Positions 8,277 through 16,439 are shown, numbered from the stretch's first letter. The stretch: DNA of 64,000 nt from Shewanella colwelliana ATCC 39565 (GCF_000518705.1 NZ_JAEC01000025.1:18036-82035); one strand, 5' to 3'. Program-made: numbers and translations. The notes: generated by a model not told the origin, from the letters alone.

Positions 8277-9029
8277 ATGTTCGAAGAAGAGTTATCCGAA
8301 GTAATAAAATACCTATCAGGTCACGAGTTTGAAGTATGTTGCAGTTTGGATGTTGATGAGTTTCTTAAGCGATGTATTGAGGAAATAGATCATAGTATAA
8401 CCCAGCAAACTCCGGTTCAATTAGCTCTTAGCTCTTTCGGGCAATTCCAGGTTAGTCCGATGAAAACCATTAATGGCGCTAAAGTTATCTATGACTCAGA
8501 GACTTATTGCTATGACCAGGCTGATACGCTAGCTCAACTACATAGTATAAAATCGCAGCAGCCCAGAGTGTCCTGTGCAGAAAAGTGGTTTGAGATTAAC
8601 AAGTTATTTAATCAACCCATTGTCTTCGGGTTGGAAAAAGTGGTTGATAGTTATCCTGCTGCACAGCATTACCATTATCGAATGACCGGGCAACTCGCCG
8701 GAATTTTAGATCGTGGCTCCCTACGTAAAGACGGACTTGTTGAACAGCCAAGTTTTGGAAATGATTCTCACTGGCTCACCTACCGTTCAACAAACGATTA
8801 TTTGTCATCTTATTTCGAAGAAGTTTCGCCAGAAATCGAACCTGCTCTCATTAAGATCATCGAGTCTTCTGAAGGGTTACCGCAGGCCTGGTCGAAACTT
8901 AACAATATGGTGAAAATGAATAGTAAGTTGGGTATTAAAACCAGAATTTTACTTGGGAAGGTCAATGCGTATCAAATCCGTCGCTTAATGGATCGCTTTG
9001 AAATTGATTTTCTCGAAGATGAAGACTAG
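8277..9029 (+). CDS. Uncharacterised protein of the same cluster, 250 aa
   Basis: ATG 8277 is preferred to an in-frame TTG at 8238 because GGAGAAGGG ends seven bases before it. The product starts MFEEELSEVIKYLSG and ends in an acidic FEIDFLEDED tail. No signal peptide or membrane helix. Segments with conserved-looking aromatic and charged residues (QHYHYRMTGQLAGILDRGSL, HWLTYRSTNDYL) suggest an enzyme or binding domain, but I recognise no family. It sits between the 160-aa protein and the FtsZ-like gene, with 86- and 66-base gaps. Confidence 0.55.
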   Translation: MFEEELSEVIKYLSGHEFEVCCSLDVDEFLKRCIEEIDHSITQQTPVQLALSSFGQFQVSPMKTINGAKVIYDSETYCYDQADTLAQLHSIKSQQPRVSCAEKWFEINKLFNQPIVFGLEKVVDSYPAAQHYHYRMTGQLAGILDRGSLRKDGLVEQPSFGNDSHWLTYRSTNDYLSSYFEEVSPEIEPALIKIIESSEGLPQAWSKLNNMVKMNSKLGIKTRILLGKVNAYQIRRLMDRFEIDFLEDED

Positions 9030-9095
9030 TTAAAGTTTGCGATTCAGTATTTAACGTGTTGTTGGAGTAAACTTTTTAACTTGAGGTAAGCAGAT

Positions 9096-9902
9096 TTGAT
9101 TAACATTAGTAATGAAGTTATCTGTACAGAAGATGGCATCATCAAGGCTGTTTGTACCGGGCAATACTCAAAAGAAGTTTGTCTTGGTATAACAAATAGA
9201 GTGTTTGGTGTTGATTGGTGGAGTATGGAAGGCGAGACTTCATCTGTATCTGGTTTAACTGAAAATCTTAAAGACACGGACTTGCTGCTAATTATTTCTG
9301 ACTTTTCGGATGAGTCTGAGTTAAACAGCTGCTTTATGCTAAACCAAATCGCTGGTGAGCTTGGTGTGTTGGTGATGGTTTTTGCCCTGAATTGCAATAC
9401 ACAACACCTAAATAGTAACTGTACCCGGGTATCGCAATTAGCCACAACGGCTAACATTTTTATTATTGAAGCTGAACTTTCCATCGAGCTATCAAATGAA
9501 GGTAACGAGCTTTCCTCTCAAGCTGACAACTTACAATGGTCCATGAAGGCTTTGATAGAGCTATTTACTAAAGCGTCGTTTGTTGGAGTCGACTTCGCTG
9601 ATGTGAAGTGTGCTTTTAATAGAAAAGGGCTGTATCAATTTTATTGGGCCTCTGCTTATGGCCATAATGCTACTCAAGTCGCTCATGCTCATTTATCTAA
9701 ATTACTTCAAGTGGAATCTAAGGAGCATAAGAGCGTGGTAGTGAGTGTTTTTTGTGATTTGGATTACTCTCTGCAAGACTTTCACTATATCAGTAGTGAG
9801 ATAGGGTCGACTTTTTCAAATGACTCTTACTTTGTATGTGCCCCGATAGTTAACCCTCAGTTTTCTGAAAAAGTAGTGATTAGTGCATGCATCTCTGCTT
9901 AG
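9096..9902 (+). CDS. FtsZ-like protein lacking the GTP-binding signature
   Basis: 268 aa from TTG 9096, with GAGG nine bases upstream. The middle and end align by eye with bacterial FtsZ. LLLIISDFSDESELNSCFML plus NQIAGELGVLVMVF (62-96) matches the region with the tubulin signature GGGTGTG and its helix/strand. VGVDFADVKCAFNRKG (163-178) matches the T7 synergy loop and following strand. VVVSVFCDLDYSLQDFHYIS and VNPQFSEKVVISACIS match the C-terminal domain. The glycine-rich nucleotide box is absent, replaced by SDFSDESELNS, and the N-terminal GGGG-N loop is also missing. The T7-loop Asp166 and Asp169 are kept. It therefore probably cannot bind GTP itself but might dock on host FtsZ. Last gene of the cluster. 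Confidence 0.7.
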   Translation: MINISNEVICTEDGIIKAVCTGQYSKEVCLGITNRVFGVDWWSMEGETSSVSGLTENLKDTDLLLIISDFSDESELNSCFMLNQIAGELGVLVMVFALNCNTQHLNSNCTRVSQLATTANIFIIEAELSIELSNEGNELSSQADNLQWSMKALIELFTKASFVGVDFADVKCAFNRKGLYQFYWASAYGHNATQVAHAHLSKLLQVESKEHKSVVVSVFCDLDYSLQDFHYISSEIGSTFSNDSYFVCAPIVNPQFSEKVVISACISA

Positions 9903-10003
9903 TGCGATGGACAGGACGTTTTGTGCCACAAACTCTTCTCTCCACCTTTCTGATTGCGGCCGCTGTTGAATTACAGGCTTGTAAATGAAATTTATATACC
10001 TAC

Positions 10004-10033
10004 TGTAGTGGTCAATATTTATTGACCACTACA
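10004..10033. repeat. Perfect 14-bp inverted repeat (palindrome)
   Basis: Arms TGTAGTGGTCAATA and TATTGACCACTACA separated by TT. There is no T tract on either side, so it is not a typical intrinsic terminator. It could be a regulator site, a pair of mobile-element ends brought together, or a recombination site. Confidence 0.7.
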
Positions 10034-10158
10034 AGCATAGACTCAAAACACTTTTTGATCATGAGTGGGTTTATGACCCTTATGACTCAAGTGTTAAAGA
10101 GCTAATAACTTTTACTAAAGTTTTTGACTGAATATCTATGATGAGCTTCTGTCATATA

Positions 10159-10182
10159 TTGTCCCGTCCTGAAATAGGTTGA
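10159..10182. mobile_element. Possible terminal fragment of an IS3-type insertion sequence
   Basis: The stretch starting TGTCCCGTCCTGAAATAGG and continuing TTGAC resembles from memory the outer end of IS3-family elements in Vibrionaceae and Shewanella. No transposase frame or second end is nearby. Weak, recognition-based call. Confidence 0.25.
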
Positions 10183-10217
10183 CGGTTTTATCAGACCAGT
10201 AGCGATTCACTGGCAAC

Positions 10218-10249
10218 AAAAAAGCCTAACTTTTCAGTTAGGCTTTTTT
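10218..10249 (-). terminator. Terminator of tRNA-Pro
   Basis: 13-bp perfect stem AAAAAAGCCTAAC / GTTAGGCTTTTTT with a TTTTCA loop, seven bases beyond the tRNA 3' end. Confidence 0.9.
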
Positions 10250-10256
10250 GTTGAAT

Positions 10257-10333
10257 TGGTCGGTATGAGAGGATTCGAACCTCCGACCCCTGACACCCCA
10301 TGACAGTGCGCTACCGGGCTGCGCTACATACCG
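10257..10333 (-). tRNA. tRNA-Pro (GGG)
   Basis: 77 nt on the minus strand including an encoded CCA. The acceptor stem pairs CGGTATG with CATACCG, the T arm carries GGTTCGAATCC, and the anticodon loop ATGGGGT gives anticodon GGG. The sequence is very close to E. coli proL. Its 3' end faces the accessory block, the usual orientation for an integration site, but I found no integrase or duplicated 3' end. Confidence 0.95.
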
Positions 10334-10469
10334 ATTTATCACTAACAGCATCAAGTTGGGGTCTGTTAGGACAGGCCGAACTTTATCAACTAGTTGCGGC
10401 TTGCGCAAGTCTTTAGCGTTCAACCTATTATCGATTGATTAGTTTCTAATCGCACATCACAATGCGTGC

Positions 10470-12254
10470 TTAATGATTATAAAAACGTCTTCCTTCTCGC
10501 ATCACTTCGATAAGTTCTGGCGCACTGATTTTTTTACGAATTCTTTGACTGTAGGCTTTGTTGTAAATTCGGTATTTACCATGGCGATCGATCACAGTTA
10601 TCTCATCTTGTTGGTAGATGCCAAAAATAAGATTATCACCGACGTAGCTCCATGCTGCCGAATTTGGTTGCAGTAAGCTACGGCCTGAACTGTAGTCTTT
10701 TGCTGGGTTATTACAGTTTATCAGCTGGGTCATTATGGTCGGGACTACGCCTGAATGACTGGTTGCATAATCTACCGACTTAGAATGCTGCTGATTGGGC
10801 CAGTGAATAATTAATGGCACTTGGACGTTGCTGGGGGATAAGTTAGAGCGTGACTCATCTCCATTACTGGTAAACACTTTTCCGCTTACCCCAGTGACCA
10901 GCACAAAGGTATTGCTAGGCAGCTCAGTGAGCAGCTGTTGAAGCTGGGTATCAACAAAATATAATGATTGACGATACTGATTAAACAAGACTTTTTGCGC
11001 GGCTTTTAGCGGCAATTGAGGCTTGACGGTTTCGATTCCAAGAAAACCCACCGGAGTATCATAGCTATCAGGACTTTGCAGATTAACCAATGAATACCAT
11101 GGTTGGTTTTGCGCTTTATGCCATTGCCTAAACGCCTCAATAGCTTTGATATCAGCCATAGCGACGCCATCGTCGATCGATTGAACCTGATTATCTAGCC
11201 CTTGATAAAGGGCATGTGGGACGATGTTGTCTTTGTCTGGAGCAAAGCGACCCATGGCATAGCCTTGGCGAGCCAGCTCTTGATGCAGCGCTGGTGGACG
11301 GTAATTTAGGTCATTGGCGGCAATGTAGCTACCTTGTAAGCCATAGAGTAGCGAAAACATACCGCTGTTATGCATGTTGCCGCCACTTAAGTGATGTTTG
11401 AACTGGTGATTTTGCTGTGCAAACTGACTTAAAAACGGCATGGTGACAGGATCGAGTAGATCAGCTCTAAAGCCGTCAATTGCGACGATGAGGATATTAA
11501 TTTGATCATCAGGTTTGCACTGTAGTGGTGCGATAGGGTAATTCAGCGCAGGTTGCAGACTCTCGGGCGCATGGGCAACCGTGCTCTTTTCTATGCCATG
11601 GCTTTCCATAAAGGATCTTGCTGTTGCCGGATAGGAGAGAGGATAGGCGTCATCGAGTCGGGTGATTTCGGTAATATCAGCAGCATCAGCCCAGATGTGA
11701 ATTAAATGGCTACTGATAAAACAGATCCCTACAACTGCCACGACTTTGTTGCCACAGTTTACCTTGCGGATTTTCTCGATTCGTTTCCACAGATAATTGG
11801 CGGCGGTAAGCTCTAAAATTAGAATACCGATTGGAGTAACAATGTATGATGTACCTTGTAGTAATGCGTTGAGGTCGGCCCACGCAATATCAAAGACAAA
11901 TGGGCTGAGGTGCAAGCCATAATCGTCATAAATCAAAGTGTCATACAGTAAGACGCACAAGCTTAACGTTGCAGCGACTGCAGCAAGCCCGCGTAATATC
12001 TTGGAGTAAGGCAAGATAAGAGTAATGGGAAACAGCAATACAAGGTATACAATGAATGCTAAGAAACTAAAGTGACCTATCGTGCTAATGACTAAATAAA
12101 ACCAGCCTAACCAGCTCTCTGGTGCACCGACGGTTTCAATATAACGGACACCGACAATCATAGCTAAAAAGCCGTTAAAAAAGGCAAACCAATGCCCCCA
12201 GCTAACTAAGCGTGATACGCGATCACGTCCCATCTCTTTTTTACGCTCGATCAT
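10470..12254 (-). CDS. yejM: Inner-membrane sulfatase-fold protein YejM/PbgA/LapC
   Basis: 594 aa (E. coli 586). The N-terminal DUF3413 region has five predicted membrane helices (RLVSWGHWFAFFN at the start, as in E. coli). A linker containing LSYPATARSF is followed by a periplasmic sulfatase-like domain (INILIVAIDGFRADLL, HLSGGNMHNSGMFSLLYG). The protein senses lipopolysaccharide in the outer leaflet of the inner membrane and restrains LpxC degradation through LapB in E. coli. The domain is catalytically inactive or only weakly active in that family. The start could also be the internal Met at codon 8. It stands beside yejL and divergent yejK, the order seen in enterics. Confidence 0.95.
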   Translation of the reverse strand: MIERKKEMGRDRVSRLVSWGHWFAFFNGFLAMIVGVRYIETVGAPESWLGWFYLVISTIGHFSFLAFIVYLVLLFPITLILPYSKILRGLAAVAATLSLCVLLYDTLIYDDYGLHLSPFVFDIAWADLNALLQGTSYIVTPIGILILELTAANYLWKRIEKIRKVNCGNKVVAVVGICFISSHLIHIWADAADITEITRLDDAYPLSYPATARSFMESHGIEKSTVAHAPESLQPALNYPIAPLQCKPDDQINILIVAIDGFRADLLDPVTMPFLSQFAQQNHQFKHHLSGGNMHNSGMFSLLYGLQGSYIAANDLNYRPPALHQELARQGYAMGRFAPDKDNIVPHALYQGLDNQVQSIDDGVAMADIKAIEAFRQWHKAQNQPWYSLVNLQSPDSYDTPVGFLGIETVKPQLPLKAAQKVLFNQYRQSLYFVDTQLQQLLTELPSNTFVLVTGVSGKVFTSNGDESRSNLSPSNVQVPLIIHWPNQQHSKSVDYATSHSGVVPTIMTQLINCNNPAKDYSSGRSLLQPNSAAWSYVGDNLIFGIYQQDEITVIDRHGKYRIYNKAYSQRIRKKISAPELIEVMREGRRFYNH

Positions 12255-12367
12255 AGGGATCCGCTAATTATTGAAAATCGACACTATCTTAATTTTTTAT
12301 CTAGTAATATTGCCAGTTTTTTACCAATAAAAACAAATTTATTGGTCACATCTGACATCAATCATTG

Positions 12368-12583
12368 CTAGCTTTTTACCGACTGAGTCAGGGCTTTGGC
12401 AAATTGCTCTGCGACTTGCTCACGCGCTTCTTGTGGTACTTTACGAGTGAGTAGGTCTGTCACACAGTTACCCAAAACCATCAAGCTTAGATCGGTTGGT
12501 GCTTGGTGTTTAGCTAATACCGCTAGCATTTCAGCGATGATAGATTCTACTTGAGTGTTTGAGTATTTAGATTGGATAGCCAT
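12368..12583 (-). CDS. yejL: YejL family (DUF1414) protein
   Basis: 71 aa (E. coli YejL 75), small helical protein beginning [20 protein letters not shown] with the family segment [15 protein letters not shown]. It forms a dimer in solved family members. The function is unknown. Its start lies 76 bases from the divergent yejK start, and yejM follows 114 bases downstream, so the two minus-strand genes are probably co-transcribed. Confidence 0.93.
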   Translation of the reverse strand: MAIQSKYSNTQVESIIAEMLAVLAKHQAPTDLSLMVLGNCVTDLLTRKVPQEAREQVAEQFAKALTQSVKS

Positions 12584-12658
12584 ATAAAAAATTTTTCACT
12601 TTTAATTGAAATAGCAGCATATAATAACGGATTTCTACCATTATCACTATCGAGGCTT

Positions 12659-13690
12659 ATGAGTATTAACGTCGAACAAGCAATTATTCATGCTATTTCC
12701 CAAGATGGCGATGGCCAACTAAGTTGCAGATTGCGCCCACAACCGCTTTTAAACAGCCAAGCGGTAGAAACCATGCTGGATGAGTTGCATCAAACTTACA
12801 CGACAAAAGCGGGTAAAGGCTTTGGTCATTTCGGTACTCATGGCGAAGATGGTGAAGCCAACCCTAAGTTTAAAGATGCGCTAACTGAATATCGCAATGG
12901 CGAATTGGGTTTTGTGGAGTTTTCCGGACTTGCGGGCAAACTGTTGCAAGAAGAACTGGCAAAATATGATTTCAGTCAGGGCGGATTCTTGTTGCTGTCC
13001 TGCTATACCCATATGACCAGTGACTACCTCTTTGTGTCGTTGCTGAATGCTAAATCGTCGATGACAGTGCTCGATGACATGGAGCTATCGCAAAACACCC
13101 ATCTAGATTTGAACAATGTTCAACTGGCGGCGCGTATTGATCTGACCGAATGGCAGGCCGATCCCGATTCCGTCAAATATATCTCGTTTGTTCGTGGACG
13201 AGCGGGGCGTAAGGTTGCCGATTTCTTCTTAGACTTTATGGGCTGTGTCGAAGGGGTCAATACCAAAGCGCAAAACAAGTCGTTGATGAACGCTGTTGAA
13301 GACTTTGTTTCAGGCAGTGAATTGACTAAGGATGAGCGTCAGCAATGCCGAGAGAAAGTGTTTGAATACTGTAGCGAACGTTGTGATGTCGGTGCCGATA
13401 TTCAACTTAAAGATCTAGCCGATGAACTGGCCGACTCGGGGATGGATTCATTCTATGATTTTGCGCAGGGCGGCGATTATGAACTGGAAGATGAGTTTCC
13501 TGGTGATAAGCCCACTTTACGCCAGTTAAAGAAGTTTTCAGGAACCGGTGGTGGTGTTACCTTGAGCTTTGATGGTCAGCATTTAGGTGAGCGGGTGATC
13601 TATGACCCTATCTCAGATTCCATATTAATCAAAGGTGTGCCGGCCAATCTTAAAGATCAGTTAGATAGGCGCTTAAAAGGCGGGCAATAG
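12659..13690 (+). CDS. yejK: Nucleoid-associated protein YejK (NdpA)
   Basis: 343 aa from ATG 12659 (CGAGG upstream). An in-frame start at 12572 would add 29 non-homologous residues. It begins [19 protein letters not shown], and the family blocks [28 protein letters not shown] and [14 protein letters not shown] are present. E. coli YejK (335 aa) is a conserved nucleoid protein implicated in interaction with topoisomerase IV. Transcribed divergently from yejL/yejM and ends at a strong terminator. Confidence 0.95.
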   Translation: MSINVEQAIIHAISQDGDGQLSCRLRPQPLLNSQAVETMLDELHQTYTTKAGKGFGHFGTHGEDGEANPKFKDALTEYRNGELGFVEFSGLAGKLLQEELAKYDFSQGGFLLLSCYTHMTSDYLFVSLLNAKSSMTVLDDMELSQNTHLDLNNVQLAARIDLTEWQADPDSVKYISFVRGRAGRKVADFFLDFMGCVEGVNTKAQNKSLMNAVEDFVSGSELTKDERQQCREKVFEYCSERCDVGADIQLKDLADELADSGMDSFYDFAQGGDYELEDEFPGDKPTLRQLKKFSGTGGGVTLSFDGQHLGERVIYDPISDSILIKGVPANLKDQLDRRLKGGQ

Positions 13691-13708
13691 TTTCAAGCGA
13701 GTATTAAT

Positions 13709-13742
13709 GAAAAGCGCCGTAATTAGGCGCTTTTCATTTTTT
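13709..13742 (+). terminator. Terminator of yejK
   Basis: 10-bp stem GAAAAGCGCC / GGCGCTTTTC, loop GTAATTA, followed by a T tract. Confidence 0.85.
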
Positions 13743-13927
13743 GGCTGTAGGCGATGGCTGACCGACACAAAGATAGACAAAATAGCCGATTGATGGCTAT
13801 CAATATTGCTGTAGCTTGCTAAAATGACCTTCCATGGATGCGATCATCCAAGCTTGATTTTGAATCCGTTGGCCGATTGCCAGTGGGATTATAGAAGGGT
13901 GGACTGTTTTTCTGCCTAGGAGATTAA

Positions 13928-14818
13928 ATGCAACTTTTCGTTAGAGATTTAACCGTTATCGATTTTTCATATCTATGCCCAATCCGCGGTATGGTAGGAG
14001 AAAGCTGGATTGTCGACGTGCTGCTCGATGGCGGCTTAGGCGATCAAAATATGGTGTTGGATTTTGCTAAAGTCAAACGCACGATAAAAAACACCATTGA
14101 CGACGTCGCTGACCACCGTCTATTGATCCCCACAGCCTGCTCTGAAGTCAGATGGCAGCAGCAAGGCGATCGTGTTTGGATGGATTTTAAAAGCCTGTCA
14201 GGAAATATCCACCTTGCTTGTCCCGCGCAAGCCTTCGCCCTTATTCCTACAGAGATCATTGATTTCGATAGCGTCAATGCGTTCTTGCAAAAGGCGTTAA
14301 AAGAGGTATTGCCAGATAATGTTAATGGGATAGCACTTACTTTACGTAATGAACTGCACGAAACTCCTTTTTATCATTATTCTCACGGTCTTAGAAAGCA
14401 TGACGGAAATTGCCAACGTATTGCACATGGCCATAGAAGTCCGATTAATGTGTTTGAAAATGGTGTGTCGGCGCCGCAATGGGATGAGTACTGGGCACGT
14501 CGTTGGAAGGATATCTATCTAGGCTCTGTTGAGGATTTGGTTGAAGTTGATGAGTTAGACTTGTCAGTGCAAACCCTTGTGAGTGACGACACCCACTATG
14601 GTTTTCATTACGTATCGCCTCAAGGGGATTTCCAGTTGGCGATGCCTAAGAAACGGTGTGAAATTATTCCCCACGATACGACCGTTGAACTCCTGGCCGA
14701 ATTTATTGCCAATACATTAGTGACTGAAGTGCCTGATAGTGAGTTTAAAGTGATCGCCTTTGAAGGTGTCGGTAAAGGTGCGATTTCGGTTAAAGGCAAA
14801 CAAACCGATAGTGAATAA
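13928..14818 (+). CDS. Tandem 6-pyruvoyl-tetrahydropterin synthase / QueD-like protein
   Basis: 296 aa, about twice the length of a QueD subunit. The N-terminal half (SYLCPIRGMVGESWIVDV, NMVLDFAKVK) matches the strand and DF-K portion of the fold. The middle (about 155-180) has HGLRKHDGNCQRIAHGHRSP, which combines the catalytic Cys and the HGH zinc ligands of QueD. The tail resembles another half-domain. It may be a fused, partly degenerate T-fold protein. Queuosine-pathway activity is not proved. RBS AGGAG lies before ATG 13928. Its stop overlaps the next possible start by one base, so it is translationally linked to the M23 peptidase gene. Confidence 0.75.
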   Translation: MQLFVRDLTVIDFSYLCPIRGMVGESWIVDVLLDGGLGDQNMVLDFAKVKRTIKNTIDDVADHRLLIPTACSEVRWQQQGDRVWMDFKSLSGNIHLACPAQAFALIPTEIIDFDSVNAFLQKALKEVLPDNVNGIALTLRNELHETPFYHYSHGLRKHDGNCQRIAHGHRSPINVFENGVSAPQWDEYWARRWKDIYLGSVEDLVEVDELDLSVQTLVSDDTHYGFHYVSPQGDFQLAMPKKRCEIIPHDTTVELLAEFIANTLVTEVPDSEFKVIAFEGVGKGAISVKGKQTDSE

Positions 14819-14832
14819 TGAAAGGAGTTGTT

Positions 14833-15663
14833 GTGAAAGCCATTTTGATACCCGTTATTTTGTCCTTACTTACTGTCAGTGGCTTAGCCACTGCAGAGGT
14901 CTCATTGTATGGCAAAATGGAACAAGGTGCTTTGATACGGGGTGAGACACTACCCGGCAGTGCCGTGTACCTTAATGGCCAGCCTATTCAAGTGACCCCA
15001 GACGGTAAGTTTGCCTTTGGTTTTGAACGTGAAGCGTCGCTATCTCAACAGCTAAAGCTGGTTTACCCTGATGGGCTGACCCAAGTAAAACCACTGACGA
15101 TTACGGAAAAAAAATATAAGATTGATAGGGTTAATGGTATTACTAAAAAGATCATGAAACCTGATCCCCAAGCACAAGCTCGGGCGGCAAAAGATAGCAA
15201 ACAAGTTAAGGCTGCACGCAGTACCTTTAGTGAACAAGAGGCCTTTAGTCATGAATTTATTTGGCCGTTAACTGGCAGAATTTCAGGGGTTTACGGTAGT
15301 CAGCGAGTGTATAATGGTAAGCCGGGTAATCCGCATTATGGTGTTGATGTTGCGGCGAAAACAGGCACTGTCGTTGTGGCGCCTGCAGACGGTGTGATTA
15401 GCCTGTCTGTGCCTGACATGTTCTATTCTGGCGGCACGATTGTGCTCGATCATGGTTATGGTGTGAGCTCAAGCTTTCTGCATTTGAGTAAGCTTTATGT
15501 TAAGCAAGGTGATGAGATCAAACAAGGCCAGCCGATTGCCGAAGTTGGGGCGACGGGCAGAGCAACTGGGCCGCATTTAGATTGGCGGCTTAATTGGTTT
15601 CAGATGCGTCTAGACCCTGTGACAGTGGTCCCCTCGATGCAGAGCGTACTGGCGAAACAGTAG
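14833..15663 (+). CDS. Secreted M23-family metallopeptidase (LytM-like)
   Basis: About 276 aa from GTG 14833, chosen because AAGGAG lies five bases before it. The ATG at 14818 would place that RBS inside the gene. A signal peptide (ILIPVILSLLTVSGLATA) is followed by an immunoglobulin-like N-terminal region, a basic linker and the M23 domain (about residue 140 on): NPHYGVDVAAKTG with the zinc His and Asp, SSSFLHLS, and TGPHLDWRLNW. The second His of the usual H-x-H motif reads Asp here, a variant common in this subfamily. It probably cleaves or remodels peptidoglycan cross-links in the periplasm. Confidence 0.88.
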   Translation: MKAILIPVILSLLTVSGLATAEVSLYGKMEQGALIRGETLPGSAVYLNGQPIQVTPDGKFAFGFEREASLSQQLKLVYPDGLTQVKPLTITEKKYKIDRVNGITKKIMKPDPQAQARAAKDSKQVKAARSTFSEQEAFSHEFIWPLTGRISGVYGSQRVYNGKPGNPHYGVDVAAKTGTVVVAPADGVISLSVPDMFYSGGTIVLDHGYGVSSSFLHLSKLYVKQGDEIKQGQPIAEVGATGRATGPHLDWRLNWFQMRLDPVTVVPSMQSVLAKQ

Positions 15664-15676
15664 CAAACAAATAGTT

Positions 15677-15701
15677 AAAAAGGCGTCTAGGGCGCCTTTT
15701 T
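15677..15701 (+). terminator. Terminator downstream of M23 peptidase gene
   Basis: 9-bp stem AAAAAGGCG / CGCCTTTTT with a TCTAGGG loop. It lies between convergent genes and may serve both. Confidence 0.8.
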
Positions 15702-15737
15702 CTATCTCAATCAACAGTTTCATTTATTTTGGTTTGG

Positions 15738-16439
15738 TCACTTAGCGCCGGCATCAATCAATGCGTTTTTAAAGTCGTTTAGCCAACGGCGGTAAACGGT
15801 ACGCACATCTCCCCAATTAAACACTTGAGTGTTCTGTCGCCACTGCTCAAAGGCTTGACCACGATCAGCCACTTTGGCTAATACTTCACCGGTTTCTCCA
15901 TCTTTAATCACGGCAAGCAGCAACATTGACCCTGACGTTTGCGTGTAGGTGCTTCCCAATGAGCGGTAACTTTTACGACTCTTCTCTATTGGTGCACTAA
16001 GACGAATATCTGTGACGGCTGCTTGGATGATCAAGGTATTGGCACCAGCTTTGTTAACTAGGGTAAATGGCTGTTCAGCATTAAATACCCTTTGACTCAT
16101 CTCATGGAATGCCGTTGCCATTTTAGTCAGGCTCTCCTCTGGCAGTTGGTAGGTCGCATTAGGGCCATCTGTGCGGGGGTCTATCTTAGGTGGTTTGTAG
16201 TCTGGACTATGATCGTTGGTGACTTGTACTGGGCTAAAATAGAGTTTGCTGTAATGCGTCCAATCAATATTGGGCCGCACGTATGAAAGTGCTAACCTGC
16301 TATTTTCTACCTTCACTAAGCCTTCATTGGTGACTTGAGCATTGTCACCAGTCGGTATGCTGGGAGGCTGAGTACTACAGCCCACAATGCTTGAGAGCAT
16401 AATGCTGCCAATGAGTGGCACGATTCTGTAACGATTCAT
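15738..16439 (-). CDS. DUF3313-type lipoprotein
   Basis: 233 aa with a lipoprotein signal peptide (SIMLSSIVGC-S, Cys at about 21). The mature part contains YSKLYFSPVQV and the strand-rich LIIQAAVTDIRLSAP and MLLLAVIKDGETGEVLAKV segments typical of DUF3313 outer-membrane lipoproteins. Function unknown. No obvious operon partner. Confidence 0.75.
   Translation of the reverse strand: MNRYRIVPLIGSIMLSSIVGCSTQPPSIPTGDNAQVTNEGLVKVENSRLALSYVRPNIDWTHYSKLYFSPVQVTNDHSPDYKPPKIDPRTDGPNATYQLPEESLTKMATAFHEMSQRVFNAEQPFTLVNKAGANTLIIQAAVTDIRLSAPIEKSRKSYRSLGSTYTQTSGSMLLLAVIKDGETGEVLAKVADRGQAFEQWRQNTQVFNWGDVRTVYRRWLNDFKNALIDAGAK

Larger units (their letters stand above)
9903..10256. other. Non-coding interval between accessory block and tRNA-Pro
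   Basis: No gene is supported. It contains the perfect inverted repeat at 10004-10033, a segment at 10159-10182 that resembles the end of an IS3-type element, and the tRNA-Pro terminator. A stretch of open frame at about 10019-10131 has no start codon and looks like debris. The interval is probably the right edge of the variable block. Confidence 0.55.

Noticed and set aside
10019..10131. Open frame of about 37 codons ending in TGA at 10131
   Set aside because: It has no start codon or RBS and contains half of the palindrome. Possibly gene debris, not a gene.
4649..10256. CRISPR array or cas genes near the CARF protein
   Set aside because: No regularly spaced repeats and no Cas10, Cas7 or Cas1-like frames were seen. 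The CARF protein stands alone.
10257..10333. Duplicated tRNA-Pro 3' end as an att site
   Set aside because: The 3' terminal sequence of the tRNA was looked for around 4.6-5.3 kb and not found, so site-specific integration is not shown.
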